Below, piece after piece: positions 15,756 to 25,000 of a DNA stretch of 63,457 bases (position 1 is its first letter; the number at the start of each line of letters is the position of its first letter). A model generated the notes under the pieces. It searched no databases, was not told the DNA's origin, and saw nothing but the letters and a program-made list of their open reading frames with translations. The stretch is from Streptomyces sp. H39-S7 (GTDB taxonomy: Bacteria > Actinomycetota > Actinomycetes > Streptomycetales > Streptomycetaceae): assembly GCF_027158205.1 (NCBI RefSeq), contig NZ_JAPVLU010000050.1:1-63457 (forward strand). Direction: 5' to 3'. A program made the translations under genes and the position numbers.

Positions 15756-17732
15756 GTGGAGCAACTGGGTCCCGGAGATCCGCGTCAGGTGGCGCAGTAC
15801 CGGATCAGCGCACGGCTCGGTGCGGGCGGCATGGGGCAGGTCTATCTGGCGCGCTCGCCGGGCGGCCGGTCCGTCGCGGTGAAGGTGGTCCGGGCCGATC
15901 TGGCGCAGGATCCGCAGTTCCGCGTCAGGTTCGCCCGGGAGGTCGAGGCCGCGAAACGGGTCAGCGGTGTCTTCACGGCGCCGGTCATCGACGCCGATCC
16001 GAACGCAGACCCCCCGTGGCTGGCCACGGGTTACGTCGCCGGGCCGTCCCTCACCAGCGCCGTGACGGAGTTCGGGCCGCTGCCCGAGAACAGCGTGCGC
16101 ATGCTCGTCGCGGGGCTCGCCGAGGCCCTGGTCGCCATCCATCGCGCGGGGCTGGTCCACCGCGACCTCAAGCCGTCCAACGTGCTGCTCGCCCTGGACG
16201 GGCCCAAGGTCATCGACTTCGGGATCGCCAAAGCACTGGAGTCCGTCGGGCTGACGATGACCGGACTGACGATCGGCTCTCCGGGGTTCATGGCGCCCGA
16301 GCAGGTCACCGGTGGTGAGGTCACCTTCGCCACCGACATCTTCGCGCTGGGCGCGGTGCTGGTCTTCGCCGCGACCGGCCGGTCCCCCTTCGGCACCGGC
16401 CCCACGCCGGCGCTGCTGTACCGGGTGGTCAACGACGAGGTCGGCGTGGACGACCTGCCGGCCGGCCTGCGCCGGCTGGCGCAGAGCTGTCTGGCCAAGG
16501 ACCCCGCGCAACGGCCCACCGCGGCGCGGATCCTGGACGGGCTGGACTCCCCCGACCTGGCACCCACCTCGACGTTCGACTCGGGCGGCCCCTGGCTGCC
16601 CGCGCCGCTGACCCGGGCGATCATGCGGCAGTCGGGACTGCTCGAGGAGGAGCCGACCGTACTGGACCCGGCACCGGCAGCCCCCGCCACCCCGGCGCCC
16701 CCGGCTACGGCCGGCTACGGATATCCCGGGCCTTCCGCGGGTGCGGCCGTACCCGCGGGGTTCGGCCCGCCGCCGTTCGTCCCGGCCGACGGCGGTACGG
16801 CGTACAGCGGACCCGGCGGTCACAGCGCGTACGCCACGATCCCGCGGGCACCTCAGCACCCCGGATCCCCCCGGTCACCGACGCGCCGCCGCGGGCGGAT
16901 CCTCGCGGTGGCCGTCGCGGTGCTGCTGCTCGGGGGCGGCGGCGCGTTCGTGCTGAACCAGCTGGGGGGCAAGGACGATCCGAACGGAGCCCACGCGGGC
17001 TCGGGCTCGGGCTCGACCTCGCCGAGCACGGTGTCGCCCTCGCCGTCCGGCACGGCCGCCACGCTGGCCTGCGGCGGCATCAAGGACCCCTTCACCGCGA
17101 CCGGGACCGCCGCGGGCTGGGTGCCGCACCGCAACGCGGACGAACCGATGGTGATCTCCGGGGGAAAGCTCGCCGTCACCGCCTCCGACGGCGCCGATCT
17201 GCGCGCCGACATCCCCTCGGTCGGAGCCAGGGCGCCCCTCTACTACCGCCCGGTGACCGGGAACTTCACGGCGGAGACCCTGGTGAGCGCGACGCCGCGC
17301 TACACCTACCAGGGAGCCGGGCTCTTCCTCGGCGCGGCCGGCTACGGATACATCCGGCTGGAGCGCGGCTACGGCGACACCGGTGGCATCACCTTCGAGT
17401 ACTACCGGGACGACGGCAAGTACATCGCCGTGGACTACGCCTTCACCACCGCGGAGGCCAAGGGCAGGAAGCTCATCAGGACGGACGCCACCACCGTCCA
17501 GCTCCGGCTTCGGCGCGTCGGCGAGACCGTGACCGCGTCCTGGCGGGAGAGCGATGCGGCCGACTGGCAGCAGTTGGGGCAGGCCCCGACCCCGGGCTCC
17601 TCGGGGACCAAGGGGAAGCCGGAACTCAGGATCGGCCTCTCCGTGGTCAACCGCGCACAGTCACCGCAGGGAGATCCGCAGAAGCGGCCCTTCACGGCGT
17701 CCTTCGACTACGCCGACATCAGCTGCGACTGA
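15756..17732 (+). CDS. Membrane Ser/Thr protein kinase with extracellular lectin-like domain
   Basis: This 658-residue PknB-type kinase has a glycine loop LGAGGMGQVYLA, the AVKVV lysine, the catalytic loop HRDLKPSN with Asp near residue 137, DFG, and APEQ. A Pro/Ala-rich juxtamembrane stretch leads to one transmembrane helix near 380-402. A Ser/Gly-rich spacer follows, then an outside domain of about 200 residues rich in beta strands (FTAETLVSATPRYTYQGAGLFL), resembling DUF1349/concanavalin-like folds that bind carbohydrate. It probably senses wall or external sugar and phosphorylates cytoplasmic targets. GTG 15756 is preferred because GGAGGGGG precedes it. Confidence 0.92.
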   Translation: MEQLGPGDPRQVAQYRISARLGAGGMGQVYLARSPGGRSVAVKVVRADLAQDPQFRVRFAREVEAAKRVSGVFTAPVIDADPNADPPWLATGYVAGPSLTSAVTEFGPLPENSVRMLVAGLAEALVAIHRAGLVHRDLKPSNVLLALDGPKVIDFGIAKALESVGLTMTGLTIGSPGFMAPEQVTGGEVTFATDIFALGAVLVFAATGRSPFGTGPTPALLYRVVNDEVGVDDLPAGLRRLAQSCLAKDPAQRPTAARILDGLDSPDLAPTSTFDSGGPWLPAPLTRAIMRQSGLLEEEPTVLDPAPAAPATPAPPATAGYGYPGPSAGAAVPAGFGPPPFVPADGGTAYSGPGGHSAYATIPRAPQHPGSPRSPTRRRGRILAVAVAVLLLGGGGAFVLNQLGGKDDPNGAHAGSGSGSTSPSTVSPSPSGTAATLACGGIKDPFTATGTAAGWVPHRNADEPMVISGGKLAVTASDGADLRADIPSVGARAPLYYRPVTGNFTAETLVSATPRYTYQGAGLFLGAAGYGYIRLERGYGDTGGITFEYYRDDGKYIAVDYAFTTAEAKGRKLIRTDATTVQLRLRRVGETVTASWRESDAADWQQLGQAPTPGSSGTKGKPELRIGLSVVNRAQSPQGDPQKRPFTASFDYADISCD

Positions 17733-17767
17733 GCCCGTCCGGGTCCGGCCCGCTGCACCGCGCACCC

Positions 17768-18190
17768 TCATTGCCGCCGTCCGCGAGGTGCGCGGGCGCA
17801 GGCCGCCTCCACCGACGCGACGGGGCGCAGGTTCCTCGTGAGGTCGGCGAGCCGCAGGACCCGCAGGTGCCAGGGGTGGGTGCAGACCAGTCCCATCCAG
17901 CCGTCGTGCTCCAACAGCCGGCGGCGGGTGCGGACGAGCAGGGTCAGTGCGGCGCAGTCGAAGAACTGGATGGGGCGCAGGTCCACGACCACCAGGGCGC
18001 CCGGCGACTCAGTGACGGCGGACACCCGCGCGCTGATCTCCTCGATCGTCGACACGTCGATTTCCCCGCGCAGCTCGACCACGGTGAACTCGCCCCGCAC
18101 GTAACTGTGGACGAGCCGGCGCCGTTGCGGAACGACGTCCCGGCAAAGGGCGGCCGGACCGGTAGCGGTGGCCGGAGTGTCCTCATCCAT
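17768..18190 (-). CDS. STAS-domain protein lacking the phospho-acceptor Ser
   Basis: This 140-residue protein has a C-terminal STAS domain: FTVVELRGEIDVSTIEEI is strand 1 to helix 1, and FFDCAALTLLVRTRR is the switch region. In canonical antagonists the latter reads D-S/T-S/A-G; here it is D-C-A-A, so the usual phosphorylated residue is missing. It may be a constitutively active antagonist or a structural relative. ATG 18190 is favoured over 18208 because a GGGGGA ribosome binding site stands at the right distance. It converges with the kinase gene across only 35 bases. Confidence 0.8.
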   Translation of the reverse strand: MDEDTPATATGPAALCRDVVPQRRRLVHSYVRGEFTVVELRGEIDVSTIEEISARVSAVTESPGALVVVDLRPIQFFDCAALTLLVRTRRRLLEHDGWMGLVCTHPWHLRVLRLADLTRNLRPVASVEAACARAPRGRRQ

Positions 18191-18418
18191 GCGCGGTCCC
18201 CCGTCCAACAGCCCCGAACAGTCGGAAGCTCTCAGCCATACGGACTGCCACCGGGGTCCCGGGCGACATCCCGTAACTCTAGGGACAGCGCAGGATGCAG
18301 AAACGTGCAGGCGGCTTGCGGTTCAGCCGTCCGGGTGAAGGACATCGAGCATGCTGCCGGTCGTCATACTCCTGTACAGACCGGCTTGCCGGCCGGCGCC
18401 ACCGCGGCTGCCCCCGGG

Positions 18419-18449
18419 GGCTGCCCCGGTTCTGGGGTCCGGGGCAGCC
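18419..18449 (-). terminator. Hairpin after valS
   Basis: A perfect 11-bp inverted repeat (18419-18429 and 18439-18449, GGCTGCCCCGG and complement) with a 9-base loop starts 15 bases past the valS stop codon. It is well placed as an intrinsic terminator and separates valS from the STAS gene downstream. Confidence 0.75.
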
Positions 18450-18464
18450 TTCGGGGCCTCGCCG

Positions 18465-21038
18465 TCACAGACTGACGCGCACCGCCAGGGGCCCGGCGTC
18501 CTCCCGCCGCTCCACGGCGCCGATCCGCCCGGCCGCCCGCACATCGGCGTCGACGAGGGTGTAGCGGTCGAGGACCTCGCGCGGCCCGGAGACGACGGCC
18601 GTGGCCACCTCGGCCCGCATGGACACCTTGGCCTCCGACTTGGCCTTGCGGACCGCCGAGATGACCTCCGCCGCCGTGGCCAGCAGCGCGCCGTCCCCGT
18701 CGGCGGCCCGGGCACGGATCTCCTGCGCCACGGGCCAGCTCGCGCGGTGGACCGAGCCCTCGGCGTGCCAGGACCACACCTCCTCGGTGACGAACGGCAG
18801 CACGGGGGCGAACAGCCGCAGCAGCGTGTCGAGGGCGGTGTTCAGAGCCGCGCGGGCGGAGTGCGTTCCGGTGACGTCCTGCTCCGCGTTGGAGCTGCCC
18901 TCGGCGCCGTAGGCACGGTCCTTGACGAGTTCGACGTAGTCGTCGCAGAAGCGCCAGAAGAACTTCTCGGTCCGTTCCAGGGCGCGCGCGTAATCGAAGT
19001 CCTCGAACGCGGCGGTGACCTCCTCGACAGCCGCCGCGAGTTCGGCGAGCATCGCACGGTCCAGGGGTTCGGTGACCGGCGTCCCCGCCGGCACCGCGCC
19101 GAATCCGCGGACGAACTTGCTGGCGTTGAGGATCTTCACCGCGAGCCGGCGCCCGATCTTCATCTGGCCGGCGTCGAAGGCCGTGTCGGTGCCGGGACGG
19201 CCGCCGGCGGCCCAGTAGCGAACGGCGTCGGAACCGTGCTGGACCAGGAGGTCGGCCGGGGTGACCACATTGCCCTTGGACTTCGACATCTTCTTGCGGT
19301 CCGGGTCGAGGATCCACCCGGAGATCGTGGCGTGTTTCCAGGGCAGGACGCCGTGCTCGGCGTGCGCGCGGACCACGGTGGAGAACAGCCAGGTGCGGAT
19401 GATCTCGTGGGCCTGCGGGCGGAGGTCCATGGGGAAGACCCGCTCGAACAGGTCCGGGTCCTTCAGCCACCGGCCGGCGATCTGCGGGGTGAGCGACGAG
19501 GTGGCCCAGGTGTCCATGATGTCGGGGTCGCCGGCGAACCCGCCGGGCTCACCACGCTGTTGCTCGGTGTATCCCGCGGGCGCCTCGGCGCTGGGGTCCA
19601 CCGGCAGGGCCGCCGGGTCCGGGACGATCGGCCGGTCGTACTCCGGGTTGCCCTCCTGGTCCAGCGGATACCAGACCGGGATCGGAACACCGAAGAACCG
19701 CTGCCGGCTGACGAGCCAGTCGCCGTTGAGTCCGCTGACCCAGTTCTCGTAGCGCACCCGCATGTGTTCGGGGTGCCACCGCAGTTCGGCGCCACGTTGC
19801 AGCAGTTCCTCGCGCAGCGGGACGTCCCGGCCGCCGTTGCGCAGGTACCACTGGCGGGTGGTGACGATCTCCAGGGGCTTGTCGCCCTTCTCGAAGAACT
19901 TCACCGTGTGGGTGACGGGCCGCGGGTCGCCCTCCATCTCACCGCTCGCCCGCAGCATCTCCACGACGCGCTCGCGGGCGGTGTACGCGGTGGCTCCGGC
20001 CAGCCGGCCGTAGGCGGCGCGCGCCTGTTCCGAGACGAGGCCGGCGGGCGGATCCGCGGTGAAGCGGCCGTCCCAGCCGATCACCGGGCGGGTGTCGAGC
20101 CGCAGTTCACGCCACCAGGTCACGTCCGTGGTGTCGCCGAAGGTGCACACCATGGCGATCCCGGAGCCCTTGGCGGGGTCGGCCAGCCGGTGCGCCAGCA
20201 CGGGCACGGCGACATCGAAGAGCGGGGTGCGGACCGTCGTGCCGAACAGCTCCTGGTAGCGGGCGTCGTCGGGGTGCGCGACGAGCGCGACGCAGGCGGG
20301 CAGCAGCTCGGGACGGGTGGTGTCGATCAGGACGCGCCGGCCGTCGGCACCGTGGAAGGCCAGCCGGTGGTAGGCGGCCGGCTGTTCGCGGTCCTCCAGC
20401 TCGGCCTGGGCGACGGCGGTACGGAAGGTGACGTCCCACAGCGTCGGCGCCTCGGCCAGGTACGCCTCACCGCGCGCGAGGCCGTTGAGGAACGCCGCCT
20501 GCGAGGTCGCGCGGGCCTCGGCGTTGATCGTCTGGTACGTCCGTGTCCAGTCCACCGACAGACCGAGCCGGCGCCACAGGTCCTCGAACGCCTTCTCGTC
20601 CTCGACGGTCAGCCGCTCGCACAGCTCGATGAAGTTGCGGCGTGAGACCGGGACCTGCTGCTTCCCGGGCTTCTCCGGCGGAACGAGGTCCGGGTCGTAG
20701 GGGAGCGCCGGGTCGCACCGGACACCGAAGTAGTTCTGTACGCGCCGCTCGGTCGGCAGGCCGTTGTCGTCCCACCCCATGGGGTAGAAGACCTCCTTGC
20801 CGCACATGCGTTGATAGCGCGCGATCGCGTCGGTGTGCGTGTATGAGAAGACATGGCCGACGTGCAGCGAACCGCTGACGGTGGGCGGCGGGGTGTCGAT
20901 GGAGAACACCTGCTCGCGCGTCTTGGAGCGGTCGAATACGTATACGCCCGACGTCTCCCACCGGTGGGACCACTTCTCTTCCAGCCCGTCGAGCACGGGC
21001 CTCTCGGGAACGCCGCTCGGGCGGTGGGTGAACGTCAT
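18465..21038 (-). CDS. valS: Valyl-tRNA synthetase, archaeal/Rickettsia-like type
   Basis: This 857-residue class Ia synthetase charges tRNA-Val. Its HIGH motif is LHVGH near residue 60, and its KMSKS loop, KKMSKSKGN, is near residue 585. The CP1 editing insert, with TTRPE-like text (DTTRPELLPACVALVAHPDD) that clears misactivated threonine, lies between. The N-terminal block MGWDDNGLPTERRVQNYFG follows the archaeal and alpha-proteobacterial pattern rather than the common bacterial one, and the C-terminal coiled-coil arm of bacterial ValS is absent or short. From memory, many actinomycetes use this form or keep it as a second copy, so it may be the sole valS or an accessory enzyme. It is monocistronic with a clear terminator. 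Confidence 0.92.
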   Translation of the reverse strand: MTFTHRPSGVPERPVLDGLEEKWSHRWETSGVYVFDRSKTREQVFSIDTPPPTVSGSLHVGHVFSYTHTDAIARYQRMCGKEVFYPMGWDDNGLPTERRVQNYFGVRCDPALPYDPDLVPPEKPGKQQVPVSRRNFIELCERLTVEDEKAFEDLWRRLGLSVDWTRTYQTINAEARATSQAAFLNGLARGEAYLAEAPTLWDVTFRTAVAQAELEDREQPAAYHRLAFHGADGRRVLIDTTRPELLPACVALVAHPDDARYQELFGTTVRTPLFDVAVPVLAHRLADPAKGSGIAMVCTFGDTTDVTWWRELRLDTRPVIGWDGRFTADPPAGLVSEQARAAYGRLAGATAYTARERVVEMLRASGEMEGDPRPVTHTVKFFEKGDKPLEIVTTRQWYLRNGGRDVPLREELLQRGAELRWHPEHMRVRYENWVSGLNGDWLVSRQRFFGVPIPVWYPLDQEGNPEYDRPIVPDPAALPVDPSAEAPAGYTEQQRGEPGGFAGDPDIMDTWATSSLTPQIAGRWLKDPDLFERVFPMDLRPQAHEIIRTWLFSTVVRAHAEHGVLPWKHATISGWILDPDRKKMSKSKGNVVTPADLLVQHGSDAVRYWAAGGRPGTDTAFDAGQMKIGRRLAVKILNASKFVRGFGAVPAGTPVTEPLDRAMLAELAAAVEEVTAAFEDFDYARALERTEKFFWRFCDDYVELVKDRAYGAEGSSNAEQDVTGTHSARAALNTALDTLLRLFAPVLPFVTEEVWSWHAEGSVHRASWPVAQEIRARAADGDGALLATAAEVISAVRKAKSEAKVSMRAEVATAVVSGPREVLDRYTLVDADVRAAGRIGAVERREDAGPLAVRVSL

Positions 21039-21161
21039 TTCGACATGCTAGAGGACGTGCCGCCGGCCCCCTCGGGGCGGGCGGCCCGCAGCGCGCGACG
21101 GCGGAACACCAGGCCACCCGGGCCGGGCCGTACGCGATCACTCGAAGGGAGGGAAATTCAT

Positions 21162-21197
21162 ATGAGCCATAACCCGAATGCGGCCGGTGCGTTGTGA
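21162..21197 (+). CDS. Possible 11-residue leader peptide upstream of the chaplin gene
   Basis: An ATG at 21162 follows a very strong ribosome binding site (GAAGGGAGGG, 21144-21153) and opens a frame reading MSHNPNAAGAL before TGA at 21195. The chaplin start lies 48 bases further on. There is no independent gene in the 124 bases back to valS. It could be a translated leader that controls chaplin expression, or a chance start behind a purine-rich stretch. It shows no run of a single amino acid. Confidence 0.3.
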   Translation: MSHNPNAAGAL

Positions 21198-21245
21198 CGG
21201 ATGCGGACGTTCGGTCCGCGGGGAATTCCGGAAGGCAGGAAACCT

Positions 21246-21920
21246 ATGCAACAGGTCGCCAGAAAGGGACTGCTCACCGCCATCGTCGCCGGCGGAGCAC
21301 TGGCCGGTGCCGGCTACGCGCAGGCCGACGCGGGCGCGGACGGTGACGCGGCGGGATCTCCCGGGGTGCTGTCGGGCAACTCGGTGCAGCTTCCGGTGCA
21401 CGTTCCGGTCAACCTGTGCGGGAACACGGTCAATGTGGTCGGCCTGCTCAACCCGGCGACCGGCAACGCGTGCGCCAACGTCTCGCGCGGCAGCGGTCCG
21501 GCCGCGGGTCCGGCCGCCGGCGGCCCCCGTTCCACGAACACGGACGGCTCGGCCGCTCACGGCAGGACGCAGGGCTCACCGGGAGTGCTGTCGGGCAACG
21601 GCCTGCGGCTGCCGGTCGATCTGCCGGTGAACCTCACCGGGAACTCGCTCAACGTCGTGGGCATCGGGAACCCGTCGATCGGCAACATCTCGTCCAACCG
21701 GCCCGACACGCCGCCCGCCGTCACCCTCCCCGCGCCCTGGCACAGGACCGCGCCGACCGTGCCGGTGGCGGCGAGCCATCAGGCCCCGCTCGTCCAGGCC
21801 GAGGCCGGAGAGACGCTCGCGCACACGGGCACGGACTCCCTCGGTTTCACCGTCCCCGCGGGAGCGGCCCTGCTGGTCGGCGGCGCCGTGCTGTACCGGA
21901 GGTCACGTCCCCGGACGTGA
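21246..21920 (+). CDS. Long chaplin with two chaplin domains and a sortase signal
   Basis: This 224-residue secreted hydrophobin-like protein coats aerial hyphae and spores. After the signal peptide (MQQVARKGLLTAIVAGGALAG) come chaplin domain 1 (SPGVLSGNSVQLPVHVPVNL, with the conserved Cys pair) and domain 2 (SPGVLSGNGLRLPVDLPVNL), in which both Cys are replaced by Thr and Ser. A Pro/Ala spacer, the sortase motif LAHTG, a hydrophobic helix and a basic tail RRSRPRT complete the class of wall-anchored long chaplins, probable SrtE substrates. ATG 21246 follows GGCAGGAA; a start at 21201 would misplace the signal peptide. Developmental control is expected. Confidence 0.93.
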   Translation: MQQVARKGLLTAIVAGGALAGAGYAQADAGADGDAAGSPGVLSGNSVQLPVHVPVNLCGNTVNVVGLLNPATGNACANVSRGSGPAAGPAAGGPRSTNTDGSAAHGRTQGSPGVLSGNGLRLPVDLPVNLTGNSLNVVGIGNPSIGNISSNRPDTPPAVTLPAPWHRTAPTVPVAASHQAPLVQAEAGETLAHTGTDSLGFTVPAGAALLVGGAVLYRRSRPRT

Positions 21921-22053
21921 CGGGCTCCCGGGCACGACCCGATGCGGCGCGGCGGATTCTCCCTGGACCGGGCCAACGGCCGCGCCGCATCGGCCGCATC
22001 ACCGGGCCGGGCGTCGCGCACCAGTACTGAGCCGCACTGCGAGAGCAAGGTCC

Positions 22054-25000
22054 GTGAGAACACCAGAACAGCGTGCCGAAGCCTCGGCACGGACCGACAC
22101 CAGCGGCGGCAACGGCGCCCCGGGACTCGCGGCCGGTGCGGTGTGGCCGGTGGTGGAAGCGACTCCCGCCAGGACCCTGCTCGAGGTGCTGGAGGCGTCA
22201 GCGAGGAAGCATCCCGACGCCCCCGCCCTCGACACCGCCTCCGGACCGCTCGACTACCGCGCGCTGACCGCCCGCGTCACGGAACTGGCCGACCGGCTGG
22301 CGGCCGCGGGCATCGGCACGGGCGACCGGGTCGGGGTGCGGGTGCCGTCGGGCACGGCGGAGTTGTATCTGGCGGTCCTGGCGGTGCTGCGCACCGGAGC
22401 GGCCTACGTACCGGTGGACGCCGACGATCCGGACGAGCGCGCGGAGCTGATCTGGGCCGACGCCGGAGTGTGCGCCGTGATCGGCGCCGGCTGCGTGATC
22501 GTGCCGCGCCCCGGGCGGCTGCCCGGTGGCCGTCCGGGTCGGCCGGGACCCGACGACGACGCCTGGATCATCTTCACGTCCGGCACCACCGGCCGCCCCA
22601 AGGGAGTGGCCGTCAGCCACCGTTCGGCTGCCGCCTTCGTCGACGCCGAGGCCCGCATCTTCCTGCCGGCGGCGCCACTGGGCCCCGGCGACCGGGTCCT
22701 GGCGGGGCTGTCCGTCGCGTTCGACGCCTCGTGCGAGGAGATGTGGCTGGCCTGGCGGCACGGGGCGTGCCTCGTGCCCGCCCCCCGGTCGCTGGTGCGC
22801 GCCGGTGCCGATCTGGGGCCCTGGCTGGTCGACCGGGGCATCACCGTGATCTCCACGGTGCCGACGCTGGTGGCACTGTGGCCGGTGGAGTCCCTGGCCC
22901 GGGTGCGGCTGCTGATCCTCGGCGGTGAGGCGTGCCCGCCCGGACTCGTCGACCGGCTGGCCGCGCCGGGCCGCGAGCTGTGGAACACCTACGGGCCGAC
23001 GGAGACCACCGTGGTGGCCTGTGCCGCTCTTCTGAAGCCGGGAGCGCCGGTCAGGATCGGCACGCCGCTGGACGGCTGGGAGGTCGCCGTCGTCAACGGC
23101 GAGGGCAAGCCGGTCGCCTGGCACGAGACGGGGGAACTGCTGATCGGCGGCGTCGGCGCCGCCCGGTACCTCGACCCCGTCCAGGATGCCGAAAGGTTCC
23201 GCCCGCACCCGTGGCTGCGCGGCCCGCGGGTCTACCGCAGCGGTGACCTGGTGGTGGCGGAGCCCGAGGGCCTGGTCTTCGTCGGGCGCGCCGACGAGCA
23301 GGTCAAACTGGCCGGCCGCCGGGTCGAACTCGGTGAGATCGACGCGGCGTTGCGGGCGCTGCCCGGGGTGCGCACGGCCGCGGCCGCCGTGCGGAACACG
23401 GCCGCGGGCGGCCAGGCGCTGGTCGGCTACCTCGTCACGGACCCGCGGTCCTTCGATCCCGCAGCGGCGCGCGCCCTGCTGCTGCAACGGCTGCCCGCGA
23501 CACTCGTCCCCGTGCTGGCCGTGGTGGACGAACTGCCGACCCGCACCTCGGGAAAGATCGACCGCGACGCCCTGCCCTGGCCGCTGCCGGCGACCGCGGG
23601 TGCGGCGGCGGACCCGGCGGTCGACGTCGCCGCACTCGGGGAGACGGCGGCCTGGCTCGCCGGCACGTGGCGGGAGGCGCTCGGGCTGCCGGTCACCGGG
23701 GACAGCGACTTCTTCGCGCTCGGCGGCACCAGCCTGGCCGCCGCCCGACTCGTCTCCGTACTGCGGGAGCGATACCCCGGCGTCTCGGTGGCGGAGGTCT
23801 ACGGCCGCCCCCGGCTGCTCGACCTCGCCGCCCACCTCGACGATCTCGGCGGCGGTCCGCGCGAGGAACGGACGGTGCGGCCCACCCCGCGCCGCGCCGG
23901 AGCCGTCCAACTGCTGGTGCTTGCGGTGCTGTACACCCTCGGCGGACTGCGCTGGATGCTCGGCCTCGCCACGGTCGACAACCTGATCGGGCCGGTGCCG
24001 TGGGCGCCGCACACCTCGTGGTGGCTGATCCTGGGCGGCTGGCTGGCGCTGTCGAGCGCCGTCGGCCGGGTGGTCGTCGGCTCGGCGGCGGCCCGGCTGC
24101 TGACCGCCGGGATGCGCCCGGGATCGTATCCGCGCGGCGGCCGCGTCCACCTGCGGTTGTGGGCGGCGGAGCGGACGGTGGCCATGTTCAACATCGCCTC
24201 GCTGCTCGGCACCCCCTGGGCCCGGCACTACGCCCGCGCGCTGGGCTGCCGGGTGGGACGGGACGTCGATCTGCACACCGCGCCGCCGGTGACGGGCATG
24301 GCCCGGTTCGGCGACGGATGCGCCGTCGAACCGGAGGCCGACGTGGCCGGGTGGTGGCTGGACGGCGACATCCTGCACCTCGGCGCCGTCGAGATCGGCG
24401 CCGGCGCCCGCGTCGGTACCCGCAGCACCCTCATGCCGGGCGCCCGCGTCGGTGCCGGGGCCGACATCGCGCCCGGCAGCTGCGTGCTCGGCGACGTTCC
24501 GGCACACCGGCGGTGGCACGGCTCCCCCGCCCGCCCCGTCACCGGCGCTCCGCCGGCCGGTGACGGCTGGCCCCTGCCCGAGCACCGCCGTGCGCGCCGC
24601 TGGGATCTCGCCTACGCGCTCGCCCTGCCGGTCTTCGGGCTGCTGCCGCTGATCGCCGCGGCCCCGGCGCTGTGGATGACGTACGCGGCGGTCCGCGACG
24701 AGGCCACGCTCACCGGCGTCCTGGTGCGGCTGCTGGAACTGACACCGCTGCTCGTGGTGGTGGGTGTCGTGACGTACGCGGGACTGCTCGTCGTCCTCGT
24801 CCGGCTGTTCGGCCTTCCCATCAAACCCGGCCACCACCCGGCGCACGGCGGCGTCGCCTTCTGCACCTGGATCGTGTCGGGCCTGATGGCCACGGCGCGC
24901 GGCTCGCTCTTCCCCTTCTACGCGAGCTTGTTCACCCCGGTCTGGCTGCGCCTGCTCGGCGCCCGCGTGGGGCGGGGCGTCGAGGCGTCCACCGTGCTGG

